Shown: one piece after another, positions 31,575 to 43,222 of the stretch | Layout: every line of letters starts with the position of its first letter | How positions within the stretch are numbered: the stretch's first letter is position 1 | Source: Trichaptum fuscoviolaceum | Taxonomy: Eukaryota; Basidiomycota; Agaricomycetes; Hymenochaetales; Trichaptaceae | Length of the DNA: 64,000 bases | Reading direction: 5' to 3' | Assembly (NCBI GenBank): GCA_910574455.1 | Contig: CAJSYZ010000004.1 | Location: 3,544,599-3,608,598 of the forward strand | The notes under the pieces: model-generated | Databases searched by the model: none | The model's input: the letters and a program-made list of their open reading frames with translations, nothing else | Told to the model about the DNA's origin: nothing | Translations under genes and position numbers: made by a program

Positions 31575-34500
31575 AGTGGTGTACTATACTATGTGTTGAT
31601 TAAATTTTACCAGATTGAGGATGTGAACTTCATAACTTGACTTCCATCATCAATGATTTAACGACCTTCCCGATCCCTGCTTCGTCCAAACTACTTTCAC
31701 ATATGTAAACAGAGGCACGGGCTTTTCAGTCAGTTAACGAAACAGCATAGTAACATAACCTCTGGTGCCCACGTCGTTATGATAAAATGACAAGTGGACT
31801 GACCGATGATCGAGGGCGGAACCTTGTACATATACCCTTATTCGACTGTACATGCCAGTGTAAGACATCATTCGCTTGAGAAAGATTCAAAGAACTTAAA
31901 ATTCAACCCACGTCGTAAATGTACATTCGAATATGCAGTGTGTATGTTAAGGTCAGTCGTACCCTTGGAATATCTCTATTATGAATTTCTGTACTGTTAT
32001 AACACTCAAAATTTAGTCCTGTAAAGTCTATGCATATCCTTCGGCCACTGTGTGGACAAGAGACCTGCTTCGGTTCCAAACTCAAGGCATGCGAGTCGTT
32101 ACAAGTAACTTACTACACCCACTGGCAGTCTTCGGGGTCCAAACTCAGACGTGAGAATAATCGGAAGTGCCTATTCATCTTCAACAGTGTGCCAGTGCGT
32201 GGCTGGGCCTTTCATCGTCTCTCCATCCACCCGCTAATCAATGTGTGGGATCCTTATTGCGCAGCTTACGGCCTTCCTTGCATCAGGGAAACTTCCTTTT
32301 GCTTACGGCGACTGGCGCGTCCTGGCGCGCCCTGAAGCTTTCTTAAATGGGTCGAAGCGCTGCCACGCCTGCCTGAAGGGTTGTCTGGCTGCCTGATGGC
32401 CTTAAAACACGGCGTTTCAGGATAAAATCAGTGCAAAAGGAGGGGAATTGTACATCAGGCGGCAAGCCAGGATTAAGTGAGGTTTAAGCACCGGCATGCC
32501 AGTGGGCAGTTCAAGTGCAATGGTAAGTGCAACATAAGTGCATCAGTTTCGAAACGGAAGTTCTCCAAATTGGATGTCATCACTCAACTTTGATGCTGTG
32601 TATCATTGCACTTACCAACTTGAATACATATTATATCTGATAAACACATGCCAGCAATATGATATTTCTAATCTTTCATAGTAAAGTAAAATGTTTGTTC
32701 TGGTGGAAGCGAGAAAACAATTTGCACTTGAAGGAGCACCGCTACTACTACTAGTAGTACTAGCCTGAGTCATGCCTGTGTCGATTTAAGTTGTTGTGGA
32801 AATTTTGAAAAGTCAAGCCCTGAATCATAGAGAGAGACTGGAAGATGGTAGACTACTTGTAAGTGAATAAACAGTGCTGAGGCAGGAAGTTATACATACC
32901 CTAGCATTTTTTGAACGAACCTCACACCTCTCATAACAACCGACGCTGCCACTAGTAGCGTCAGAATTCTCCGAGTCTATCGTATACTGTAGGAAACAAA
33001 GGGTCAGCTTTCATTCTGTACTGAGATAGTAAACGGCTTGAATCACCTTTGTCAATCGCGTCCTCTTCGTCCAACTCGCGCCTTCCTCCGACTCGGACTC
33101 CGCAATTAGACATAAATGCTGCTATGAAGCGCAGGATAAAGGTTATAATGTTGAGTAGCATGACAGTTAATGATCGCGCGAGCATAGGATATTTAGCAAA
33201 GAGATATTTTGTCCTCCTTTTATAACTTGAAGCTGTTTGAACCATTCTTCTGGATTATTCGAAAGAGCGCTCACCGCCCACCGCCTGCGAGTCCGAGTCA
33301 CACTGCGCAGTGCTCTGATTCTGATGGAAGAGAATAAATCCGCTTTAGTACGAAATCAAGTAAAGTTCATCTTGAAGTCGTCTTCTTGATTTCATTACTC
33401 TGAAGAAGCATTGGGAGACTTTGTTATATCTGATTTCCGAAGTTGATCCGGAAAAAAGAACTCACAAAATTTTAAGAGATCGAGTCACAGTCATCTTGAA
33501 GCTGTCTTCATTTCTCTGAAGAAGCATTGTGAAGACTTTGTGATATTTGATTTCCAAGGAGACGGAAAGAAGGAACTCACGAAATTTTAAGAGATCGAGT
33601 CACAGTCATTTTGAAGCTGTCTTCATTTCTCTGAAGAAACATTTAAAAACTTCGTGATACCTGATTTCCAAGGACTCGGAATCGGTAACGGAAAGAAGGA
33701 ACTCACGAAATTTCAAGAGATCGAGACACATTCAAACTGTTTCAAGCCCACTCAGGCTAGCACTCCTCCTCGTCCACCACACTTTCTATCTTCGCCTCTT
33801 GGGTCCGAGTCTGCGGCCTGTCCGCCTTAAAGCACGCCTTCTTTTGAGTGACCGGGGAACCGCGGAGGGGGGTGGTGCGACAACTTTCCAATCGCCTACT
33901 AAACACTGAGTCTTTCAACGTTCGAGCTCAGGTAATTTCGTTTCTCGTCTGGGCCTGTAATTCCGAGCGATAGCGAGGTTGTGTAGTTCGCCCACGTCGC
34001 CGTAGGTTTCTTGGGCTTCCTCGAGGAAAACGGTGGAGGAAGTACAAGTTCAACAATACAGCCTGAGGTGGGTGTAAAAAGCGGTGACTCAACTTGAAGT
34101 GACACTGGCAGTCACAGGATACCTTCCTATTTTGGCTGTGCGCTCACCAACTTGAAGGCTGCCACTGCCAGTGCAGTGCAGCAGGCTGAGCTAAAATCTA
34201 TGCTCTTGTTCACTTTTTCCTGCCTCATTTTCTCGATATTATCTCAAAAACTTATATGATATCCATACTTCTATCACTATGCAGTTCTTGAGACCTCAAA
34301 TGTGATGGTAAAGTGCTTTAACACCCTTCTGTCCTTCATGAGGGGTAACGTGTGACAAATTAAGTAGTCACTGGCAGGCTGTAGCTTCAACAAGTTCGAA
34401 AACGAAGCTGCTCAGGCTGACGTTTGTCAGTGCCAGGACCAGCAGAGATGATGTCGCGTGCACTGAAATAGTATGTAGTACGAAGCCTATCATCATGATG

Positions 34501-35482
34501 GTACATATGAGTTGTGGTTCCTTGGATTGCATTCATATTTACTCACCTTTTCTATCCACTCTATTTCATGTTTCTCCGAGTCTTCAGGAGGTCCTTCAAG
34601 TTCTTTCTTCGCCGTTCCCCATCCTTCAAGTTGTACAGACCTCGTACATATCTATCCCTATTTCCTTTATGCCGTAAACCATCTTCATGCTGCCTCTTCA
34701 TGCATCATCTACAATATATATATCTCACAGTATTTGCAGAAATGTATCTTATGATAAACCCACTACTATAGCAGTATTACTCGAACATGGTGGTAGTTTG
34801 GTACCGGAGCCTGAGGAGGGTCAGAGTCCACTGCCACTGGCAGTGGCAGCCTGAGCTTCAACTTGAACGATGGCAATGCATCATGATCCGACTTGGAGGC
34901 TGAGTCGTATGACTCCGCAACTTGAACTTTCCGTGTCCCCTTCAAGTTTAACTTCCAACGTTGTTACGCATACAATGATTCAAGACCATGATTATACAGC
35001 CTGAAGTTCAAGTGGCTTCATCTTGAAGTAATAAGCAATAATTCCCCATAAACTTCAAATCAGGGCCCATCCGCCGAGGGAAGACGATCCTCCAACTGTC
35101 CGAGTCCAAGTCGCGAATCATGTCACTAGAACAAGTACAAGTTCAAGTTATCACTGGCTACTAGCTAGCAGTATACTTCAAGTTCACGGATGGAAACCAC
35201 ACTTGCAATATCATTCCCATTTTCTCAAGTCATACATGTACTACCACATAAAGCGCACGCCAAAGGCCATCAAACACAGAGCAGGAAACAAACGTACGAA
35301 TACGCAACACCATCGCATGAGAATAAGAAAAGAGCTCCACTAATTACTACTATAGGAGTTGAGAGGAGCATCGTTATACTTCATTGTCCGGAAGTGCATT
35401 CATGCCTAGCTTGAATTCATTTTCAGCTAGAGAAAAAGAGGTCTCAAGCTCTTCCACCGTTTGCCATAGAGCGACACCATAA
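31575..35482. other. Gene-poor, motif-rich intergenic block
   Basis: No convincing gene. The right half repeats a small vocabulary of short words: CAACTTGAA/TTCAAGTTG, GCCAGTG/CACTGGC, CAGCCTGAG/CTCAGGCT, GAGTCCGAGTC and TAGTAC. An example is the near-perfect palindrome CTGCCACTG-G-CAGTGGCAG at 34831-34849. A minus-strand frame at 33245-32961 contains one hydrophobic helix (VMLLNIITFILRFIAAFM) but has no other support. Confidence 0.6.
33361..33735. repeat. Three tandem copies of a ~115-125-bp unit
   Basis: Three copies in a row contain TTGAAG(T/C)(C/T)GTCTTC, CTCTGAAGAA(G/A)CATT, TGATTTCC and GGAACTCACGAAATTT...AAGAGATCGAG. Copies 2 and 3 start at about 33481 and 33596 and are closer to each other than to copy 1. 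Confidence 0.8.
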
Positions 35483-36300
35483 TGTCGAGATCCCAGGCCC
35501 CTTTTCTCATTTTCCGCACTTTCCCGCCAAGGATCCCGACATGAGCAGACAAACCCGCGGGGAGAATCCCGCCATTGGATTCCCCGCGCGAAACCTCATT
35601 CCCGAATAGCACGATCCCATGCTCACGTGACTTATCCCGCACCACCGTCCCGGCAACCATGCACGCATACACACACTCATTTACGACGACCCGCCACGGC
35701 ACACGTACATTCACTTATTAACATACGCTCATTAATCCGCTAGTACCTCAAGGTGACGACCTGCAACAGTCTGGCATACCTAGTCTGGCTAGTCGCGGCC
35801 CCGGACCGGACGCTGACGTCCACGGACAGGCCGTAGCCATCTGGAGAGACGGGATAGACATGCCTAACAGTGCGGTCGTAGCATGTATCGTTTGTAGTAG
35901 ATAGGTGCGCATTGCGCAAGGACACTTAGCGTAGATTAACTATACAGTCTTTACGAAGTAGATAAATAGCTGTAGGCATCGTAAGGAGCACCCCACTTTT
36001 GACCTCTTGTGGAGTGCTTCCTTAGGTGCGATCTCTCTCTTTTCTCCTGTGTAGTTAGTTGCGCAATACTTACTTGTGGAGTGCTTCCTTAGGGATCCGC
36101 TTACTTGACGTTCAAAGCAGTGAAGAGTCCTAGCTGGCCTTGAGAATCCCGCGACGCGCCTGGATAGAATCCCGCGCGTTTCCCGCCTGAATTCCCACGC
36201 TCGTTCCCAGTCGCGAATCCAGATTCCCGAACACGGGTTCTTGTCGCGAATTCCAGTTTCCCGAAACTGTTTCCCGCTACAATTCCCGACGGTCGTAACA
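35483..36300 (+). repeat. 5' LTR of Ty3/gypsy element 1
   Basis: An 818-bp direct repeat of 41371-42189, bounded by TGTCGAG and GTCGTAACA. By eye about ten differences separate the two LTRs (about 98.8% identity), including one C indel near 36180 / 42070. That indicates a fairly recent insertion. No matching target duplication is evident in the flanks. Confidence 0.95.
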
Positions 36301-36389
36301 TTAGGTCAAAAGTCCTGGCTCACCGCCGCTCGGACTCGACACCCTCACGCTCTTTACTTCTACCCCCGCACCCGTACCGCCGACCCGCG

Positions 36390-37598
36390 ATGTCGTCCCA
36401 CCAGGAATGGGGAGGACTCGCAGACACCTTCGCTTTCCCGTCCCCAAGCTCCTCGATGGAGGAAGACAAACTCCAGCCCATCCTTGATCGCCTCGACACC
36501 CTCGAAAAGCGCTACTCCAAGCTAGTCAACGAACACAATCAGGTCCAGAACACAGTCGCCCAGCTCAAGCACGCCAACCGGGCGTTAGAAGCCCAAATCG
36601 CGAGTCAGCCCGCCTCCCCGTCTGGGGGCGGAGCAGGGCTCAAGATGAAGCTTCCCGACACCTTCAAAGGCGAACGAGCCAAGCTGGAGAACTGGATTCA
36701 CCAGATTAAGCTCTACCTGTTCGGACAACATCCGGGACTAGACGAAACCCGCAAGGTCGCATTCGCTCTGATGCTACTGCGGGGGCCGGCGCAAGACTGG
36801 GCACGACCCATTCTAGATCGACTCCAGGACATCCCGACACCGCCAGAAGCCGCCAGCTTGGAGGCCCTGTTCACCGCCCTTCGCGCCTCTTACGGGGAAA
36901 TCGATGCAGACAAAGCCGCAGCCGACAAGCTGATGCGCCTACGCCAGACAGGAACGGTTGCCGAGTTTGCGTCGCAATTCCGTGCCCTCCAAGCCCTCAC
37001 CGGATGGCCCAAGGACACAACGACGGACGTCATCTACCTCGACATGTTCCGGAAGGGACTCAAAGACCAGGTTCGCCAGCACATCGCCAGCACAGAGGCG
37101 AAGGATATGAAATTCGATGCCTACGTCAATTGGGTTTCCGAGACGGACGAGAAGCTAAGGCTCGCACACGCCTATGGACCAGTATCAAAGCCAGCGGCTA
37201 CGCCCCGAAGCAATCCCGGCACCACCAGCTCAGCTCCGCATACAATCCCGACTGCGGGCGCAAGCTCGACGAAGGATCCCAACGCAATGGAGATTGACAG
37301 GGTGCGCCGGGAGCGCAGGAGTAAGGGACTATGCTACTACTGCGGAGAGAAAGACCATTTGGTGAGCGATTGCCCAACGCGACCGCCATCCCGAAACCTA
37401 AAGGCGACGAAATCCACGTCCCCGTCGAGCCCATCGCCCCCCGCGCTCCAGTCGTTCGAAGAAACGCTCAAACGTATGGCGGAACAGTACGTCCAGAATG
37501 TGCAGCAGTCCGTGCTACAGAACGCATTCGCCGCCATGACGCCCGCCGCCAAGAACGTTCACAATCCCGAAGCCCCGCCCCCAGCGGATTTTCAGTAG
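36390..37598 (+). CDS. gag: Gag of Ty3/gypsy element 1
   Basis: A 402-residue Gag. It has an N-terminal coiled coil (about 25-75), a retrotransposon Gag core (GLKMKLPDTFKGERAKLENW, then RASYGEIDADKAAADKL) and one CCHC zinc knuckle, CYYCGEKDHLVSDC. It forms the intracellular particle that packages the element RNA. It overlaps pol by 268 bp, and pol lies in the -1 frame, so frameshifting is expected; no canonical heptamer is obvious at the end of gag. Confidence 0.93.
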   Translation: MSSHQEWGGLADTFAFPSPSSSMEEDKLQPILDRLDTLEKRYSKLVNEHNQVQNTVAQLKHANRALEAQIASQPASPSGGGAGLKMKLPDTFKGERAKLENWIHQIKLYLFGQHPGLDETRKVAFALMLLRGPAQDWARPILDRLQDIPTPPEAASLEALFTALRASYGEIDADKAAADKLMRLRQTGTVAEFASQFRALQALTGWPKDTTTDVIYLDMFRKGLKDQVRQHIASTEAKDMKFDAYVNWVSETDEKLRLAHAYGPVSKPAATPRSNPGTTSSAPHTIPTAGASSTKDPNAMEIDRVRRERRSKGLCYYCGEKDHLVSDCPTRPPSRNLKATKSTSPSSPSPPALQSFEETLKRMAEQYVQNVQQSVLQNAFAAMTPAAKNVHNPEAPPPADFQ

Positions 37599-40500
37599 GG
37601 TCGTATTGCTCAGTCGCGCCCTATACGACCCAACCGCCCTTGTGGCCGAAGAACTCTCTTAATAATGGTCCCTTGTATTTAACCATCTCTACAATAGACC
37701 GTTGTCTTCGACGACATTTGAAGTTCCCGGTACAGGTTAGCGACGGAAAGATGGATGCCTTAGCCACAGTAATGTTAGACAGCGGTGCGTCGGGAACTTT
37801 CATAAATTCCCGCTACGTTTCGCGACACGGACTCCAGACCCGGGACTTGGTAATTGTGATACTTTTGCGCAACGCGGACAATTCCCCGAACGCGATTGGA
37901 CGCATCACCAAGGAAGTAGTCCTCAACGTCGAGATGAAGGGACACTTAGAACAGTTGACCATGGCCGTTGCGGATATTGGCGACGACGATATTATCATGG
38001 GGATCGACTGGTTGCGGCACCATAACCCAACCATTGACTGGACCAACGATGTGGTCGATCTCAACCGCTGCCCACCCCAGTGTGACAACCAGCAACGCCT
38101 GGTCCCGCTTCCCCGCCTCGCCATAGCAGAAGAAGTCGAGACCCCCTGGGGGCCCGACAGGACCCAGGCCGAATGGGAAGCTGTCCCACCGGGATTTCGG
38201 TACTCAGAAAAATATTGGGACCTGTACCACGACGCCGAATCCTACTTCGTCACGACGGACGACCATTTCGCGTACAAAATTGCCGCCTCGTACACCCACT
38301 CCCAGGCCATCACTGAGAAGTCTGCAGTGAAGGAAGGCGAGAAAACCTTCGAAGAACTAGTTCCCCCCGAATTCCGTGAGTTTGCCGACGTTTTCTCGAA
38401 AGTTGAATCCGAAAGGCTTCCACTGCGCAAGCCGTATGACCACGCCATAGATTTAGAACCCGGGAAGGTTCCCCCGTACAGCAAAATCTATCCCTTGGCC
38501 CCAGCCGAACGCGATGCCCTTCGCGAATTCGTTGACGAAAACCTGCGCAAGGGGTACATACGACCTTCGAAATCCCCTGCAGCGGCTCCCGTCTTCTTTA
38601 TCAAGAAAAAGGATGGAACCTTGCGCATGGTAGTCGATTACCGACGACTGAACGACATCACGGTCAAGAATCGATACCCGCTTCCCCTCACGATGGAACT
38701 CGTAGACGCGCTGCAAAAGGCGAAGGTTTTCACGACTCTAGATTTACGATGGGGCTACCACAATGTGCGACTGAAGCAAGGCGACGAGTGGAAGGCTGCA
38801 TTTCGGACTCAGGCAGGACATTTCGAACCAACGGTGATGACATTCGGGCTCACGAATGCCCCGGCGACCTTCCAGCACATGATGAACGATATCTTCAAAG
38901 ACCTCATTGGAGTATACGTGATCATCTATCTTGACGACTTGCTAATCTTTTCCGAAGATGAATCGCAGCACGATGAACACGTACGGGAAGTCCTTAAGCG
39001 GCTACGCGAAAACGACTTGTTCTGCAAACCCGAAAAGTGCAAATTCAAACAGACTTCTGTCGAGTATCTCGGGATGATTATTTCGCAGGGAAAGGTGGCG
39101 ATGGATCCCGCCAAAGTACAGGCTGTCCTCGACTGGCCTACCCCGAAAAAGGTGAAAGACATTCAAGCCTTCCTAGGGTTCGCGAATTTCTATCGACGCT
39201 TTATTCGGGATTTCTCGCACATCGTCAAACCGCTCACGACACTGCTGAAGAAGGACGTTCGCTGGGCCTGGACGGAAAACCAGCAGTTCGCTTTCGACTA
39301 TCTCAAGCGCATGTTCACGACCGCCCCCGTCCTGATGATGCCAGACATGTCGCGACAATTCATCGTGGAATGCAACGCCTCTGATTTCGCGACCGGCGCG
39401 GTCTTGTCCCAGGAAGGCGACGACGGGCTGATACATCCGGTCGCCTTTTTCTCGAAATCCCTCAACGATGCGGAACGCAACTACGAGATTTATGACAAGG
39501 AGCTACTCGCGATTATTAGAGCTCTGGACGAGTGGCGACATTATCTCGAAGGTGCGAGCCATAAACTCGATATCGTGTCTGACCACAAGAATCTGCTATA
39601 TTTCTCTGAATCCCGAACGCTGACGCGACGCCAAGCCCGGTGGAGTCTGTTCCTCACTCGCTTCGACTTTACGATTCGCCATCGCCCAGGGCGACTCGGG
39701 GGCAAACCCGACGCCATGTCACGACGCGTCGATCTTCAACCCGAAGGCGAAGACAACACGGGACGGACCCTCTTGACCCCCGAAATGTTTTGACTAAAGG
39801 CAATTCATTGGGGAATGACACAGGTACACGGGGATCAGGCCCTCCTACGACGCATTCGTAAGTCAGATCAGTATGAAGACAAACTGGTGGATGCAATCGA
39901 GTTGGTCAAGTCCAAGGCGCCCCGAGTCCTGACCAAGGAACTTGAGGACTGGAGCACCGAAGAAGGCCTCATCCTGTACCAGGGTAAGGTTTACGTCCCG
40001 AAAGACGAGACCATTCGCCGGGATGTGGTGAAGACCTACCACGATAGTCTCCCCGCCGGACATCCTGGACGTTGGAAAACGTTTGAGATGGTAAGCCGCA
40101 ACTACTGGTGGCCCGGGATGTCTAACTTCGTAGAACAATACGTTTCGGGATGCGATACTTGCGCACGCACGAAGAACCGATCCCAACGTCCGGTAGGACT
40201 CCTGCAACCGAACGAAATCCCGCAGGGCCCCTGGCAGGCGATTTCGTGCGATTTCATCACCCAGCTCCCCCGATCCGAGGATTACGACGCAATTTTCGTG
40301 GTGGTCGACCGTCTCACCAAGCAAGCACATTTTATCCCGACCATGTCTGACGTCGATGCACCGGAAACTGCAGAACTCTTCCTGCAACACGTCTGGAAGT
40401 TGCACGGAACCCCCCGCCAGATTATATCCGACCGAGGACCACAGTTTGTCGCACAGTTCATGAAAGCCCTTTTTTCCCGACTCGGTATCAAGGGTACCAC

Positions 40501-41290
40501 GTCGACTGTGTATCACCCGCAGACGGATGGGCAAACCGAAAGGGTAAACCAAGAGCTGGAACAATATTTACGGGCTTTCATAGATACACGACAAGAAAAC
40601 TGGGCCGGGTTACTCCCGATGGCAGAGTTCGCGCACAACACGAAAGCGCACGCGGCAACACGACAATCCCCGTTCGCGCTTGTCTACGGCTACAATCCCG
40701 AATTCACGATTGCCCCAAGCGACGGCTTGTCCACGGTCCCCGCCGCGGACGCACGACTACAGGAGCTTCAGCAGGCACAGGAAGAGGCAAGAGCGGCTTT
40801 GGAGGTTGCGGCAGAGCGCATGAAGCAGCACTACGATCAGGCCAGGAACGAGGCCCCGCAGTACGCAGTCGGGGATAAAGTATGGCTCGAGGCGACGAAC
40901 GTTCGGCGACCGGGAGCGCGCAAATTATTACCGAAACGACTAGGGCCGTATAAAGTGAAGGCAAAGCTAAGTGACCTCACCTACGAACTCGAACTCCCCG
41001 CGTTGCTGAAGATTCATCCCGTATTTCACGTATCGCTGCTCTCGCCATACCACGAAGACAACATTCCCGGTCGAACGCAACCCCCGCCGCCCCCAGTCGA
41101 AGTAGAAGGAGATCTGGAGTACGAGGTGGAAGAGGTTCTGGATGCTAGACGGTTTAGACGGAGATTTGAATATTTGGTACGATGGAAGGGATATTCGAGC
41201 ACGGAAGATACATGGATTCCCGCAAAGGATATGGGTAATGCAAAGGCTAAAATTCGCAGTTTCTATCGAAAACACCCGGACGCCCCTTGA
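37331..41290 (+). CDS. pol: Pol of Ty3/gypsy element 1 (chromovirus), interrupted by one in-frame TGA
   Basis: The frame runs 37331-39793, hits TGA, and continues in the same frame 39815-41290. Domains in order: aspartic protease (LDSGASGTFIN), reverse transcriptase with the active site YLDDLLIFS, RNase H (ECNASDFATGAVL), integrase zinc finger (H-H-C-C within YHDSLPAGHPG...CDTCARTK), the DDE core (CDFITQLP, IISDRGPQF and a Glu near TDGQTERVNQELE) and a C-terminal chromodomain (YEVEEVLD...YLVRWKGYSSTEDTW). Chromodomains steer integration to marked chromatin. The TGA separates RNase H from integrase, so this copy is probably defective unless the stop is read through. Everything else is intact. 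Confidence 0.93.
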
Positions 41291-41351
41291 GAAGTCAACG
41301 CTATCGAGCTCTGTGACCTGAGCAAGATTCAAGCTTGGCGCCCCGGAGTTG

Positions 41352-41370
41352 CGCCTTTGGAGGGGGGTAA
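41352..41370 (+). other. Polypurine tract of element 1
   Basis: The purine run GGAGGGGGG lies directly before the 3' LTR (TAATGTCGAG). Such a tract primes plus-strand DNA synthesis in LTR retrotransposons. The matching primer-binding site should start at 36301 (TTAGGTCAAAAGTCC), whose tRNA partner I cannot name. Confidence 0.75.
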
Positions 41371-42189
41371 TGTCGAGATCCCAGGCCCCTTTTCTCATTT
41401 TCCGCACTTTCCCGCCAAGGATCCCGACATGAGCAGACAAACCCGCGGGGAGAATCCCGCCATTCGATTCCCCGCGCGAAACCTCATTCCCGAATCGCAC
41501 GATCCCATGCTCACGTGACTTATCCCGCACCACCGTCCCGGCAACCATGCACGCATACACACACTCATTTACGACGACCCGCCACGGCACACGTACATTC
41601 ACTTATCAACATACGCTCATTAATCCGCTAGTACCTCAAGGTGACGACCTGCAACAGTCTGGCATACCTAGTCTGGCTAGTCGCGGCCCCGGACCGGACG
41701 CTGACGTCCACGGACAGGCCGTAGCCATCTGGAGAGACGGGATAGACATGCCTAGCAGTGCGGTCGTAGCATGTATCGTTTGTAGTAGATAGGTGCGCAT
41801 TGCGCAAGGACACTTAGCGTAGATTAACTATACAGTCTTTACGAAGTAGATAAATAGCTGTAGGCATCGTAAGGAGCACCCCACTTTTGACCTCTTGTGG
41901 AGTGCTTCCTTAGGTGCGATCTCTCTCTTTTCTCCTGTGTAGTTAGTTGTGCAATACTTACTTGTGGAGTGCTTCCTTAGGGATCCGCTTACTTGACGTT
42001 CAAAGCAGTGACGAGTCCTAGCTGGCCTTGAGAATCCCGCGACGCGCCTGGATAGAATCCCGCGCGTTTCCCCGCCTGAATTCCCACGCTCGTTCCCAGT
42101 CGCGAATCCAGATTCCCGAACGCGGGTTTTTGTTGCGAATTCCAGTTTCCCGAAACTGTTTCCCGCTACAATTCCCGACGGTCGTAACA
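41371..42189 (+). repeat. 3' LTR of Ty3/gypsy element 1
   Basis: Near-identical to 35483-36300. Both LTRs contain two copies of TTGTGGAGTGCTTCCTTAG about 66 bp apart and many GGGAATTC/CCCGAATTC-like blocks. Open frames across it on the minus strand are repeat artefacts. Confidence 0.95.
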
Positions 42190-43222
42190 TATTCATGTTA
42201 GAAACCACTACCGCCAATAAATCTTCTTGAATATGACAAAATAATATTTAATAATATTCATATACTTATCTTTATGACAGGTGCTCAACATGAACTTGAA
42301 GTTGTAGTACTACAGTACTACTACTCAGCCTAGTAGTGGTACATTTTGAAGTTTAAAGTACTCATATTCAAGTTTTTTTTTTGATATTTCATACTATGCA
42401 AGTCGGGAACTGCAGTGATACACCACTATCAGCCTGAGGCTACTCAATCATCCTCCATCATATCTACGCTTTCCTCTGAAGCGCTTCATGTGTACTAGTA
42501 TACAGTATTACTACTATGCTAATCGTACTATTTGTAACTTCAAGTTCAAAACATAGCTAACTTGGAGAGGAAAGCATGCCTCTTTCCGGATGCCAATGGG
42601 GAACTTCTGGCCTGAGGTAGGTCACTGGCATGATCCGACTCGGCGAGTCAGTTCGAGCTTGAGTCCGCTGATGGCAATGTGAGCTTCTTGAGAGTTTGTT
42701 TTTTACTAGATCATAACTAGTACTGTCATTTTATTATATCTCAACACTGAATTTGTCGTACTGTTTCAAGTTGTAACTTCGAGCCAACGTACTAGTAGCT
42801 ACCAGTGAGTGGAAACTTGAAGCATGCCTCAGGCTCTTTCCGGATTCAAGTTGAGAACTTCCGGCCTGAGGTAGTACTACTACTAGTAGTAGTAGGTCCG
42901 AGTCATTGGTTCGAGTCAAATGCCAGTGTTCAACTTGAAAGCACTCAGGCTTTCAAGTTGGATTGGTGTTATGTAAAAAAATTTGTACCAATAGTACTGT
43001 ACTAGTACTAGTACTACTAGTACTACTACTACTGTACTACTTGACGCCGGCGGCCGCCCGGGTAATGATTTCCGACCATCGCACTGACTGCAATATTTGG
43101 CTACCATCATCTACAACACTGAAGAAGGTCTGTTTTCACATCATTTTCTTTCAGTACCGTAGTATCCTCAATTCATAAGTTTCAATATACTCCGTATGTG
43201 CTGAATGAAAAGTTTATGTTTA
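42190..43222. other. Motif-rich flank of the Plavaka gene
   Basis: No gene. The short-word vocabulary of 32-35 kb continues here: AACTTGAAGTTG, CACTGGCA, CCTGAGGTAG and a run of TAC/TAG trinucleotides at about 42991-43040. Removing the Ty3 element would make this block continuous with 31.6-35.5 kb. Confidence 0.6.

Noticed and set aside
33361..33735. Direct repeats considered as a CRISPR-like array
   Set aside because: The copies are contiguous tandem repeats of ~115-125 bp without unique spacers, in a eukaryotic genome.
35427..36301. Minus-strand frames in the LTRs (also 41602-40967)
   Set aside because: They lie antisense within long terminal repeats or antisense to integrase and occur twice because the LTR is duplicated.
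39788..39793. TGA in element-1 pol as a selenocysteine codon
   Set aside because: Fungi of this group are not known to use selenocysteine, and no SECIS-like structure or selenoprotein context is evident.
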